This document shows, one piece after another, positions 11,041 to 19,109 of a stretch of 19,109 nt of DNA. Where the stretch lies: contig NW_019091879.1 of the NCBI RefSeq assembly GCF_001949145.1, positions 1-19,109 of the forward strand, read 5' to 3'. The translations under genes were made by a program, and so were the position numbers. The notes under the pieces were generated by a model that was not told the DNA's origin, did no database searches, and was given only the letters and a program-made list of their open reading frames with translations. Position 1 is the first letter of the stretch. Each line of letters starts with the position of its first letter. Source of the DNA: Acanthaster planci (taxonomy: Eukaryota > Echinodermata > Asteroidea > Valvatida > Acanthasteridae).

Positions 11041-11325
11041 TGTCTTTAGAAGTTTATAGAAATTTCTCAGAAAATCTATAGAATATACATATAGATTCAT
11101 GATAGAATCTTTATAGAAAACTTCTATGAGGTATCTAAAGAATTGTATAGAAAGTCTAAAAGAAAGTCTATAGAAAATCTAAAGAATTATTGTACGTTTT
11201 CTTTAGAAACTCTATAGGATCCTTTAGAACCAAATCTATAGAAACACTATACAGCACTATAGAAAAATTTCTATAGATAATCTATAGAATTCCTTTTTAT
11301 AGAATTCTATAGATATTTTTTGTAT
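11041..11325. repeat. Right subterminal array of CTATAG palindromes
   Basis: Eight CTATAG cores plus variants (TTTATAGAA, GATAGAATC, GTATAGAAAG, TCTAAAGAA, TTTAGAAC) are packed into about 285 bases. It is the mirror partner of the array at 1-215: same unit, same number of exact cores, same position just inside the terminal repeat. CTATAG is otherwise rare in the window; I noticed only isolated cases near 3781 and 7487. Confidence 0.8.
11295..11325 (-). repeat. Right terminal inverted repeat
   Basis: Read on the minus strand from 11325 it begins ATACAAAAAAT and contains TATAGAATTCTATA, matching bases 1-31 at 27 of 31 positions. On the plus strand it is followed by GGGTG at 11326-11330. The element probably ends there, since a terminus beginning CAC is usual for CACTA elements, and the UGT coding homology begins immediately after. 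Confidence 0.72.
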
Positions 11326-11330
11326 GGGTG

Positions 11331-11822
11331 ACGCCCTGTTTAATGACTCAGCTACAATGAAACGGCTACACGAGGAGAGATCTGACATGCTTATGGCAGA
11401 CGACTGTATACCTTGTAGCCCACTGTTGGCGCAGGCCTTAGACATCCCATTCGTCCTTACTCTGTCTCCTTCGCGATCCCAACCAAACATGGGCAGTGGT
11501 AAGTAATCTTTAATCTTTGACAGATGAATAGGATCTTCCATGAACCGCAAATTTGAATATACGGCTGCTTTATTTTTACGTGGGTGGGGTCGCCTTTTGC
11601 ACTGTGAACAGCGTTGGTGATGTTCCAAGTACATACACATTTACTACTGTATGATTTTACAAAATAACATGGAGACTATAATCAACTGAGCTATTGCAGG
11701 AAAGTCTTTGCAATCTTTGATTCTCATATCTGACCAAACTTCTCGGCTTTTTTTACATTTTTCCGAACAGGGTTTCCTCCTCCTCCAGCACCACTACCAG
11801 CTTTTGAACCTATGCTAGCAAA
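11331..11822 (+). pseudogene. UDP-glucuronosyltransferase fragment, two exons, 5' end cut by the transposon
   Basis: Exon 11331-11498 (donor G|GTAAGT) and exon 11771-11822 (acceptor GAACAG, donor AA|GTAAGA) join in phase 1. The first encodes DALFNDSATMKRL, then MLMADDCIPCSPLLAQAL and IPFVLTLSPSRS. This is the mid N-terminal part of UGT enzymes, where the acceptor-binding half ends with a D-x2-PC block and a conserved IPFV. The second reads GFPPPPAPLPAFEPML, matching the proline-rich P-x2-P stretch that follows in the family. UGTs conjugate glucuronate or glucose to small lipophilic compounds in the ER lumen. No start codon, signal peptide or upstream exon lies to the left, because the transposon's right end abuts mid-exon. 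No downstream UGT signature was recognised to 13 kb, so this is a remnant or a gene with long introns. Confidence 0.68.
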
Positions 11823-12415
11823 GTAAGACCCTGAAACAAATTACCAAGCCGGGTAACCCAACCAAAACGCGATTGCACAAAGCTTGCGGTTTTTGTCCCG
11901 TCGTGTGGGGTGCAGCAGTCTCTCTTCACAACGATTTATTGAGTTTCTAGTTAAAGAGAAAGTCAACATTAACACGTGTTGGGTCTGCGAAATCCCTTGT
12001 ACCCAAAGTACGAGCCCAAATGCCAATGCGCGCTTTCAAGGAACGCAGGAACCCACGATAAAAACTAGCGTCCTCGTTTGAAAATTATTATTATTTTTTT
12101 AATATATGTGTTGCAACGAGAAAATTAATAAGTTTTTCACAAACGTGAGACTACTGCCATGCGATGGGTACGCTAAGAAGCATCTCAAACCATAAATCAG
12201 AAAATAACGCCCATCCCCATTATTTTCCACAATCTATAAAAATAAGACGTACATTTAATAATGTAAAGCGTTTTTGTATTTGGAGACGGCAAAGTCATGT
12301 CGCTAAAAACCCTGAAAAATATGTTTCGTTTACGCGTGGACAATTGCGTTTTACAACCCGTTCCACTTTACGGCAACGTTGCTTGACAAGCTAGTGAAAT
12401 CCTGCCCCAAGTAGT

Positions 12416-12433
12416 CCTTCAGTTCACTGAAGG
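12416..12433. repeat. Short perfect hairpin
   Basis: CCTTCAGT and ACTGAAGG are separated by two bases, giving an 8-bp perfect stem. No T-run or gene context gives it a role. It could be the core of an unrecognised repeat or chance. Confidence 0.4.
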
Positions 12434-12859
12434 GCCACTTTGCACAGGACACAAAAGAATCGAGTTAGTCTTGCATAAAGGTGTGTACCCGTATACATGG
12501 ACTCGTTTGATAAGTTTGCATAATTTATTACGGTGGCATCAAATAAGAAAGCGCAACTTCAGAATACTACACTAGAGCCCACCTTTTGTAGCAAACTTCC
12601 ATTTCTAAACACTTGGTCACGACCGACACGTTGTTCCTTCAAGCTTTAGATGTGTGTGGCGTTTGAACTATGGGCCATTCCATGACAGACCAACACTTTT
12701 TGACCTTACGTCTTCTGATTTCGATGGAAATTGCTGTGCTGGTAGACACTGAGGAATAATAAATACTTGGCAGTTTTTAGCGGAATCAGCCCTTCCATGC
12801 GCTCAAGGCAGAGATCAACAAAAATGGACAGTTTTCACTTAAAATTCCACCCTTTTAGT

Positions 12860-12887
12860 AAAAATGACACACAAACCTGTCATTTTT
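12860..12887. repeat. Short perfect hairpin
   Basis: AAAAATGACA at 12860-12869 and TGTCATTTTT at 12878-12887 form a 10-bp perfect inverted repeat with an 8-base loop. A further AAAAATGACG lies about 110 bases downstream in direct orientation. It may be part of an undefined repeat; no gene is attached. Confidence 0.45.
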
Positions 12888-13255
12888 CATTGAATACGTG
12901 CAATGTGGTTTCCAATTAATCAGAAGAACATGTTCTTTTCACTGATGTGGAAATTTAGCTGTGTGAATCAAGAGTAAAAATGACGTTTGACACGGGTCAG
13001 TGACCTGTGACGCCATTACCAAATAAAGTCTAAAAAAAATTACCGAAATCCTCCGATTTCAATACGATTTTACATACACCTTAAGATTAACTTTATTTTA
13101 CAGTATAAATTGCTTATTTACAAATTCTTCCAAAAATTGACATATTCTAAACTGACCATCTGCAGAAAAATTGTCATAATTTTAAAAACATTTTAAACAC
13201 CTCAGAAAGATCGAAGCAGATTCTTCTAGAGCAGGAATCATTAATGGTTTTCAGA

Positions 13256-13473
13256 GTAGTGATGTAGCTGGGACTTTACTAGGGGGACACAAAAGGGGCA
13301 CAAGCTTCTGGGGGGGACCAACTTGTCGTATTTTGGGGGAGAAAAAATTATGTTAGCCTTGTTCAATATCCATTCGTCCGGTTTTTTTATTTTTTTTTCT
13401 CAGTGGGGGCACCTGGGGGCACTGAGAATTTGTTGGGGCATGTTCCCACCACTACCCTCTGGCTACACCACCG
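13256..13473. mobile_element. Small inverted-repeat element (MITE) with 7-8 bp target duplication
   Basis: TTTCAGA occurs directly before (13249-13255) and directly after (13474-13480) the element; the next base out differs, so an 8-bp duplication with one change is possible. The ends are imperfect inverted repeats: GTAGTGATGTAGCTGGG at the left against CGGTGGTGTAGCCAGAGGG read inward from the right. The 218-bp interior is G-rich on this strand (GGGGGCACCTGGGGGCACTG) and non-coding. A 7-8 bp duplication would fit a hAT-type mobiliser, but the termini are not diagnostic. Confidence 0.45.
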
Positions 13474-13719
13474 TTTCAGAACCAGTATCACATTTATGAC
13501 GATAAACTCATTTATTGCGGTGTGTATATCCTTCATTTGCCTGAGACGCTCAAGCACGACTTTTATTACCAGCGATTAAAAGGAAACTTTGCGACAAAAA
13601 AGAAGAAATTACACATACATTAACAGTCTGCTTTTACCGGTGTTTACTGAAGACGTTTACCGTGACTTGTCACAACACGCTAGCGAGACCACCCAGACCA
13701 CCAAAAAGAAAACAAAAAG

Positions 13720-14259
13720 TCATCGGCAAATCCAAAACAATTTTCGAGGCGAAGTGCACAGCGTATGTGTATGTTTCAGACACAATATGCATTCCATTGT
13801 AACAGCAGAGGTACTTGCTACCGAACAAAACAGACACGTCGGTGTTCGGTCACCATTTGATCGGGGATAGCTTTGCGTCTTCGGGTACGGCTTGCAGTTC
13901 TTTTTGCACAAACGAGCGCCTTGACCTTTGGACATAAAGTACGGCGTACTTTTACCGTTAAGAGGGTTGCGCACTTTGATTCTGTCCCTTTCAGTACGTA
14001 ATGTCAAAGATTTATGCGTGGGGAGTTACAAAAGAAAAGAAATGTTAGTCCACCAAAAATATAGCTTGTGAAACGTATAGCTGTCACAACCACGTCTTGC
14101 GCCAGGAAAGAATATGGAAATTAGTTTGCCTCCTGGAACAGCGTCCTGTTCCACATAGTTAACAACAAGGTCCAAACGAGGGCTATACACGTTGTAGCCG
14201 GCTAGAATGAGGTGCCTTTCATCTCTGGAATTTGTACCTGGGGTGTATGGGGATTCATT
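13720..14259 (-). pseudogene. Broken piggyBac-like transposase fragment
   Basis: Two open stretches in different frames. The upstream one (14259 down to a stop at 14026) has no ATG and reads LAGYNVYS, DLVVNYVEQDAVPGGKL, resembling the VV-x-L-V-E...P-x-G segment before the second catalytic Asp of piggyBac transposases. The expected DNFFTS block is not readable. The downstream one (14007-13720) begins TLRTERDRIKV, then MSKGQGA, as in the family's GT-x-R-x-NR...KKGRG block, and then a cysteine pattern C-x2-C...C-x2-C...LC like the C-terminal zinc-binding domain. About 100-150 residues expected between these parts are missing. It is therefore frameshifted and internally deleted. The call rests on pattern resemblance and could be wrong. 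It shares type with the TTAA-flanked MITE at 10.4 kb. Confidence 0.45.
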
Positions 14260-14940
14260 TCAACTGTGCCCCCCCTCCAAAAGGAAATTACATGTACCCG
14301 TGTTGAAAGACTATATCGAATTTGTTACGATCCGACAAGTCCTAACTATTCATGGAAAGTAATTATTCCAAAGCTCGAATTTTCTCCGATGCAACAAAGA
14401 AATCAAACAAGATCATACTGATATCAGGAACAAATAAGCAAGATGTTCTAATGAGAATGTTACACTTATAAAATAGCAACAAAGAAAAAATGTTGATGGG
14501 AAATAGTTCACAATGATAAAGAATATCCCATAAAAACGAAGTATTTTTACGGGCGAGAATTCGGCGAGGCATTTGTCAGTGAAGAACGCTGGACTCCACA
14601 AATGCCGAAAAATAGTTCAGTACTTGACGGTGCAACCGTGATCTATTACGGGGACGAAGACCACGACCAATAAGAATAAACCGAGATCAAAACGGAAACA
14701 GCGAAGGCGTGATGGCCATCGGAAGTACGGGAACTTGGCAATTCCACAAACTGGAACTGGATTCAGCTCTCAGACTGTCTCTTCAGAATCAAGATTCAGC
14801 TCTGCACTTCACTTGTCTTGATGAACTTTTCTTAAAAGTTTCGCTCCAAAGACAACTCGCCGCCACAGGTTGAAATGGTAAAGAAGTCAACAAGTCAAAG
14901 ACTTCTCACAGCCTGCATAAGATAGAATTGCCTTCCAAAA
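14260..14940. other. Non-coding stretch
   Basis: Short open frames on both strands without recognisable features. It may contain further decayed parts of the transposase fragment on its left or the polymerase fragment on its right, but I cannot identify them. Confidence 0.35.
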
Positions 14941-14949
14941 ACCATCTAG

Positions 14950-16808
14950 CGGTGTGTGTGTCTCTCTCTGTATTTCCCTGTTTTATAGTATACCCATTCT
15001 CTGAAACCAGCTTCATTTTTATGACAGAAATCAATTTTGTCAGATTTTGTTTTGGTTCATTTGGAATATCACACTGGCAATGAGATTCTTCTATTTTCTT
15101 GTCTGTCAACTTTTCGCAAATCCAACAGCTATTACACTTTTCGTAGATTTTTTTGTAACTCGGGTAACCAGATCAACTTCGCTTTATTTTTAAACGTTTC
15201 GGTGATCTTCTTTGTTTCCTGAGAAGGTGACCGTACAAAATTAACAGCCGCGTCATCACCCCTATACGTCTTTTGGCTAGTGCGAACTCCATCGCATCTG
15301 ACAACCGCGTATGAGTATCCACAAGGCTTGTGAATCTGTGTTTGGAGAGTGTTTGTATCTGTTAGCGGTAGTTTTTCTAAAACAGACTCAAAATCGGCGT
15401 AAATGACTAAAGGCGCGTCTTGTTTATTTTTGTAATTTTTAAACTTGAGTATATTTTCGCCCTTGGTCGGCAACTCGACCGTACATGTGGGAACGTTTAA
15501 GCCTTGACAATCTTCTTTGTGTCTGGTTAACTTTTCTTCCGTTTGGAAATGCGACATGCAATTGAAGTGTTTTTGGCCGTTGTGATGATGGATATCACTC
15601 GTCAACCGAGAAAAGTTTTTAATCCAACAGTAGTGATTTTCGTCACCTTTGTTAAAGTAAAGTAAATTGGTTGGTTCTTATGGACGCTCGCTTTTGTAAA
15701 GAATGTAAAGACCGTCTTTTTTGGTGTAGGCTAATCAAACACAATGATCGCCAAGTTATTTTGCGATTCGATACGTGGGATCTCAGATATGGGTGTTGGA
15801 AAGCTTATGTTTGTAAAATTTAAACCATCTGACGCCTTCAGCATGTAAGTCAATGTTCGCTCTTTTTATTTTGTTTATTTTATATTTTGGATTTGTTTCC
15901 AACTGACTTTTGACGTCGTCTGAATATAACTTTAAAGCTGCCCGCAACGCCCATCGGATACATTCTTGGTCTTTATTTTGGACGTTTATGATTGCTTTTT
16001 TGTCTCCCAATTCTTTAGGCAACGGAATGTAAGAAGAACCCGCTGGATTATATTTAACCACGTTGATGTAGAAAGCGACAACTTTGTCAAAGATCCAACC
16101 CAAGCCTTTTTGTGTATGAGCCTCCACCTCTGTTCAGTGAGCGCGTTTTTAACGTCGGCTTTATTTGCTACTGCATCGTTGTCGCTCGGAAAGGGGAATA
16201 CGTCAAATGCAGTTTTTTTCGGGGTTTTCCAATCTAAACTGAACTTTTAGAGCCGTTTGAAATTTGTACGAACCAATTTCTTTTAGTTCTTCCAACGCTT
16301 TTTTCTCGATGAAAGTTTTGTAAAAATAAAAAAAGTGTATCAAATCGTATTCAAACAAACGGGGTATCAATTCCCAATTGCGAAAGTTACCCTGAAAGCG
16401 CCTCACGTTTCTAATATCGACATCCGCAATTTCGTCGGGCTGAGTATAAGCTTTAATCGCTTCAATAAAGTTCTGTGAGACATATCTGCCTCTGTTTGCA
16501 AAAGGAATATTATATTTTTGAACCGTTTTCAACTGCTGCCGATATGACTGGCGCGGGAGATACCTAAATTGTTTTTTATCTGCCCGTACGGCTTCCATAA
16601 GCTCGGGTTTAGTGTGAGGTTTACGGGTTTTGGTTGTTTTTGGTGCCGGTGATGGAATATTGTACCGCTTGACAAAATCTTCTAAAAACGCCTTCTTAAA
16701 TCGATTAAAGGTCGATAGTAGAGGTCGGTGTTGTAGGTTGCTCATGTCTCTATTTATATGTGGGTTTTGAAAATTGTTATCATTTTTTCTAACGACCTGA
16801 CCTGACAT
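14950..16808 (-). pseudogene. Decayed N-terminal part of a Polinton/adintovirus-like family B DNA polymerase
   Basis: Minus-strand open segments lie at 16808-16203, about 16210-16130 (another frame), 16127-15783, about 15670-15132, and a short piece just below 15130. The first encodes a 201-aa basic N-terminal region (motifs LIPRLFEYDL, YKFQTALKVQF). The third carries GLGWIFDKVV, YIPLPKEL and CIRWALRAAL. The fourth carries a damaged C2H2-like finger and YADFE near 15390, the ExoI motif (Asp and Glu of the 3'-5' exonuclease) of protein-primed family B polymerases. The last keeps a CxxC knuckle. Such large polymerases replicate Polinton/Maverick and adintovirus genomes in animals. Breaks are a shift in an A-run near 16210, a shift near 16128, a missing segment around 15680-15780, and a stop at 15132. 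The palm and thumb catalytic regions are absent, as are capsid, integrase and ATPase genes. Dead copy; family fairly sure. Confidence 0.65.
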
Positions 16809-16820
16809 GTTTTTTTGTTA

Positions 16821-16832
16821 TTTTTATATATA
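16821..16832 (-). promoter_or_regulatory. TATA-like box before the polymerase fragment
   Basis: On the minus strand TATATATAAAAA ends about 13 bases before the ATG at 16808. That is unusually close for a metazoan promoter but resembles the compact promoters of viruses and Polinton-like elements. In AT-rich DNA it may be chance. Confidence 0.35.
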
Positions 16833-16861
16833 GGCCATTCATTTAAGGCGGTTGTAAACAT

Positions 16862-16891
16862 AGCGTGTTTTGCTTTGAACAAAGCCACGCT
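16862..16891. repeat. Two-part hairpin upstream of the polymerase fragment
   Basis: AGCGTG, four Ts, then GCTTTG, a two-base loop, and CAAAGC, CACGCT. This gives two 6-bp stems stacked around a one-sided bulge. It lies 54 bases upstream of the polymerase-fragment ATG. Role unknown; no tRNA-like fold was seen. Confidence 0.5.
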
Positions 16892-17432
16892 TTAAGTAAA
16901 GGTCACGAGTTCAGGTCGGGCAAGTCCCTTTTTTGTGAGTGATTGCTGGTGCGATCGGTGCTGGTCACAAGTTGTTTACAGGAAAAGTGCGCCGGGGTCG
17001 AAAGTTCAAGGTGAATGGGAATCCCCGGCGCGTGTGGGTGAAATGGGGTGAAAGAGGAGGTGATCCAGAACTCTCCTATCCCTACTACTTCTGGGCCCTT
17101 TTCCGCACTTCATCAGTCACCTTTTCTGGTTCTTTTATATTTTTTGTTGCAACTGATGGCAAAGATTGTTCCTCAAGCCAGTGCATGATCGGAGTAGGCA
17201 GATTCCAAATATTTTTTTTTTCTGGTGTGGGACTCCATGCCTAACCGATATTTCTTAATTTTGTTCCTCAAGGAGTTCCATTAGGATTTGAATGTTCTCC
17301 ACATCTAGTAGCGACAAAATTCGTCCGTACTAGCCATCCTTGTTATTCTTATGTTTTTATATGCAATGAAGGGTTTGGTTGAGAAGAGCGCACTAAGATA
17401 TTCATTAAGGTCGATTAACTCCCATATTTGTT
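16892..17432. other. Non-coding stretch
   Basis: One plus-strand open frame (16939-17244) ends in low-complexity T-runs and shows no domain. I see no gene, splice partner or clear repeat here. Confidence 0.4.
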
Positions 17433-17714
17433 TTAGAATGGCCTGTTTTGATCCTGAATGTAGCACTTGTGGGTAGTAGGGCAAGACAAAGACAAGCGGA
17501 GTCTCGTTTTCTTCTTTTTAGCCTGTCTGCTCAAGTTCTTGTGAGTTTCGCCTTTCTGAAGGAGAAGGGTCATGTCTTGGTGGGAGTATCCGCCTTTTAT
17601 GAGGTTGTTCCTGAAGAATTCAACCTTCTCCTCAAAATGTATAGAGTCTGTGCAGATACCCTCACATCTCGCAACTTCTTCCTTAATTAATCCGCCAAAT
17701 ACTGACTTAGGGTG
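17433..17714 (-). pseudogene. Reverse-transcriptase C-terminal fragment (Penelope-like or non-LTR type)
   Basis: The minus frame reads HPKSVFGGLIKEEVARC, ICTDSIHFEEKVEFF and NNLIKGGYSH. This follows the pattern just after the RT palm and thumb in many animal retroelements: a His-Pro, a segment ending in a basic/Arg-x-Arg block, Cys-x-Asp, a Phe, then an R/K-G-Y. Downstream comes a Lys-rich and TxHK segment where a TYHP motif would be expected in intact copies. The catalytic YxDD region is missing, and an unresolved base (N) lies at 17719 just upstream. It is only about 90 residues, so this is a remnant. The exact retroelement clade cannot be set from this piece. Confidence 0.45.
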
Positions 17715-18185
17715 GGCTNAAGCTCCACTCCCAGTCAGTATTCGGCATTCTCCTGATGACCAGCAGAGCATACTGCTCCAAACGTCGAGTACCACTGGTT
17801 CTTTTCAGAACCGCAAATACTCACAAAAGAGATACGTCCATGGTGCTACCGCAAACCTACTTTCTATTATACCTCTTCACCATGCAAACCTTCAAGACTT
17901 ATAGACTGTTAACATGTCAAATCATGGAAATCAAGTCAAAAATGTTCAACAAAGGTACCAAACACACATTGAAAATAAACTTAAGTTGCCATGATTGATT
18001 GGTTTAAGTTTGGTTTTCCTTCAGGTTAATGCATTTTCTATGGGTGGTCCTAAACTTTTGCAAATGACTGTACATGCAAACAAATCTAAGATCTTAATCC
18101 CAACAACTTGTAAAGTCTTTTTGTTGCAAAGTCATCAGACAGAATCACAAACTCATCACTGTGACAGAAAAGTGTAACACCTAAC
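17715..18185. other. Non-coding stretch
   Basis: AT-rich, with one N at 17719 and no gene. If the TRPM-like gene to the right is complete, this would be intron. No downstream TRPM exon was recognised in it. Confidence 0.4.
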
Positions 18186-18735
18186 CTTCCATTCCAGGTC
18201 TTCTGTGAAGATTTCTCGCTTGGCAACATCCACTCTGTTCCACATCTGAGCAAGCTGCAACTGGTCTTGAACCTGGCCCTTGTTGGCTGGTAAGCACAAA
18301 TTCAGTACAACTATCATCAATGTCAACCCACAAAAAACTAAATTTGGCAAATTAAAAGTAACACTCAATAATATAACAAAGAACGGTTTCGATCGGCAAA
18401 AAGCATGGGAATTACAAGAGCTGGGAAGAATTCATTCGCCGCTCTTTGATTTGTAATGGCATACACAAAAAGTAAAATGTGAGAAATCAGCACGCCTGAC
18501 TAGAAACAGTGGCTGAGAAGGTGCCGAGTATTAATGGCATTTACCTGTCAGGAGGGCGTGCAGTATGGCACTGTCAATGTCGCCTGAGCCAAGCTCGTAG
18601 ACTATGACCAGATGTCTTCTCAGCAATATCTCCTTGATGCGCGTCAGGTGAATGTCTAGTTCCTTCTCCCCAAATTCCTTGCAGAGCATGTTGGCGAGGC
18701 GAACCAAGAGGGAATCGCTGATGATTGTCTTTTTC
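18186..18735 (-). CDS. TRPM-like cation channel, two internal exons (partial gene)
   Basis: In transcript order: exon 18735-18545 (acceptor TTTCCTCCAG, donor G|GTAAATG) and exon 18286-18186 (acceptor GCTTACCAG, donor AAG|GTTAGG). They join in phase 1 through a split Ala codon. The first encodes 63 residues including EILLRRHLVIVYEL and DIDSAILHALL; the second includes LQLAQMWNRVDVAKREIF and ends LEWK. The D-[IL]D-x-AIL-x-ALL block followed by L-x-LA-x-x-WNRVD-[IV]A-[KR]-x-x-IF is the signature of the large N-terminal cytoplasmic region (the TRPM homology regions, with ankyrin-like helices) of TRPM channels, which form calcium or magnesium-permeable tetramers. Upstream exons should lie beyond 19109. 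The next exon expected downstream (with ALVLDRVDFV-like sequence) was not found to the left, so the gene is truncated or has a very large intron filled by old mobile elements. Both reading frames are intact. Confidence 0.75.
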
Positions 18736-19109
18736 CTGGAGGAAAGGTGTTGACAGAGGAAGGGGGCTGGCTTTGCTAGTTTTGTCTGTTTAACTCATGT
18801 GCAGATGCTATTACTTTGGCCAAAAAGATTGACTTTGGAAAAAGGCAAGATACAGTGGCCAACTTTTGATATGCAGTCCAATACTTAATGAGCCATTCAG
18901 ATCAATCAAAGCCGACATGTGGTAAATGCCATGCAGTGAAAACAAAATCTGCAAAACACTCCATGGAGAAGAAACTGATTGCTAAATGCTGGAATTATTG
19001 TGTACTCTTAACCCCCAAAAGCTTTAACATTAGCTCTCGAGTGCATGGACAGTACATGTAAGTGCATGTATGGCACATTTACACAGCTAAAAACTACATG
19101 TAGGTGTAC
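18736..19109. other. Intron of the TRPM-like gene, running off the window
   Basis: This stretch lies immediately upstream (minus strand) of the acceptor at 18736-18737. It contains TACATGTA-type palindromes near 19050-19105 but no second exon that I can recognise. Confidence 0.5.

Larger units (their letters stand above)
1..11330. mobile_element. Candidate 11.3-kb CACTA/EnSpm-like transposon carrying a transposase and a BEN-domain gene
   Basis: Seen: the first 31 bases are an inverted match (27/31, no gaps) to 11295-11325. Both ends carry arrays of CTATAG palindromes. Two divergent genes with intact exons fill the interior: a Tnp2-like transposase (minus) and a BEN-domain protein (plus). The right side continues past the clear repeat as GGGTG, so the reverse-complement terminus would read CACCC. 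This fits the CAC...GTG ends usual for CACTA elements. If the left end mirrors this, about five terminal bases lie outside the window. A UGT exon starts abruptly at the right edge. Known: CACTA elements have CAC...GTG ends, subterminal repeats, a 2-3 bp target duplication, and often a second DNA-binding protein. Inferred: that all of this is one element. The target duplication cannot be checked because the left flank is missing. Confidence 0.68.
11823..13255. other. Non-coding stretch
   Basis: Several short open frames occur on both strands, but none shows a recognisable domain, plausible splice partners or a continuing UGT exon. It holds two small perfect hairpins, noted separately. Composition is AT-rich with poly-A and poly-T runs. 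I see no gene. Confidence 0.45.

Noticed and set aside
1-11330. The two CTATAG arrays as a simple tandem satellite
   Set aside because: Unit spacing is irregular and both arrays sit just inside a matched inverted terminus, which a satellite would not explain.
13589-13870. Plus-strand open frame of 93 codons
   Set aside because: It overlaps the minus-strand cysteine-rich piggyBac-like fragment, which has recognisable patterning; this frame has none.
16862-16891. The stacked hairpin as a tRNA or small RNA gene
   Set aside because: It has only two short stems and lacks the cloverleaf arms, A and B boxes and length of a tRNA.
16939-17244. Plus-strand open frame of 101 codons
   Set aside because: No domain, its C-terminal part comes from T-runs, and it has no plausible splice or regulatory context.

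Overview
The window is metazoan nuclear DNA. Its genes are split by GT-AG introns, intergenic DNA is AT-rich, and TACATGTA-type palindromes are scattered throughout. Gene fragments include a UDP-glucuronosyltransferase (UGT) and a TRPM-type channel. The overall look fits a marine invertebrate such as a lancelet. That is an impression from composition and protein style, and no species-diagnostic locus is present.

The most interesting object is a candidate 11.3-kb DNA transposon covering about 1-11330. The first 31 bases match the reverse complement of 11295-11325 at 27 of 31 ungapped positions, so these look like terminal inverted repeats. Inside each end lies a 200-285 bp array of degenerate palindromic TTCTATAGAA units, with exactly eight CTATAG cores per end. 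Between the arrays sit two divergent multi-exon genes that share a roughly 600-bp intergenic region. On the minus strand is a five-exon transposase of the CACTA/EnSpm (Tnp2-like) type, about 1004 aa, with every exon junction in phase 0 and with a tandemly duplicated acidic exon. On the plus strand is a six-exon, 347-aa protein with a basic/acidic linker, a coiled coil and a C-terminal BEN DNA-binding domain. Plant CACTA elements pair a transposase with a second protein that binds subterminal repeats. Here a BEN protein may fill that second role, binding the CTATAG palindromes. That is my inference and the main hypothesis of this report.

Immediately outside the right end (about 11331) a UGT reading frame begins abruptly in mid-exon, as if the element had inserted into a UGT gene. 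The other half should lie just left of base 1.

From 11.8 to 18 kb the window is a graveyard of older mobile DNA: small inverted-repeat elements, a broken piggyBac-like transposase (minus strand, 13.7-14.3 kb), a broken N-terminal part of a Polinton/adintovirus-like protein-primed DNA polymerase (minus strand, 14.95-16.8 kb), and a reverse-transcriptase tail fragment (minus strand, 17.4-17.7 kb). At the right edge two well-spliced minus-strand exons of a TRPM-like channel mark a gene that continues beyond 19109. Its downstream exons are not visible in this window.

Coding capacity and splice sites of the two genes inside the 11.3-kb element are intact, whereas the elements to its right are broken. 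This suggests the composite element is the youngest insertion here.
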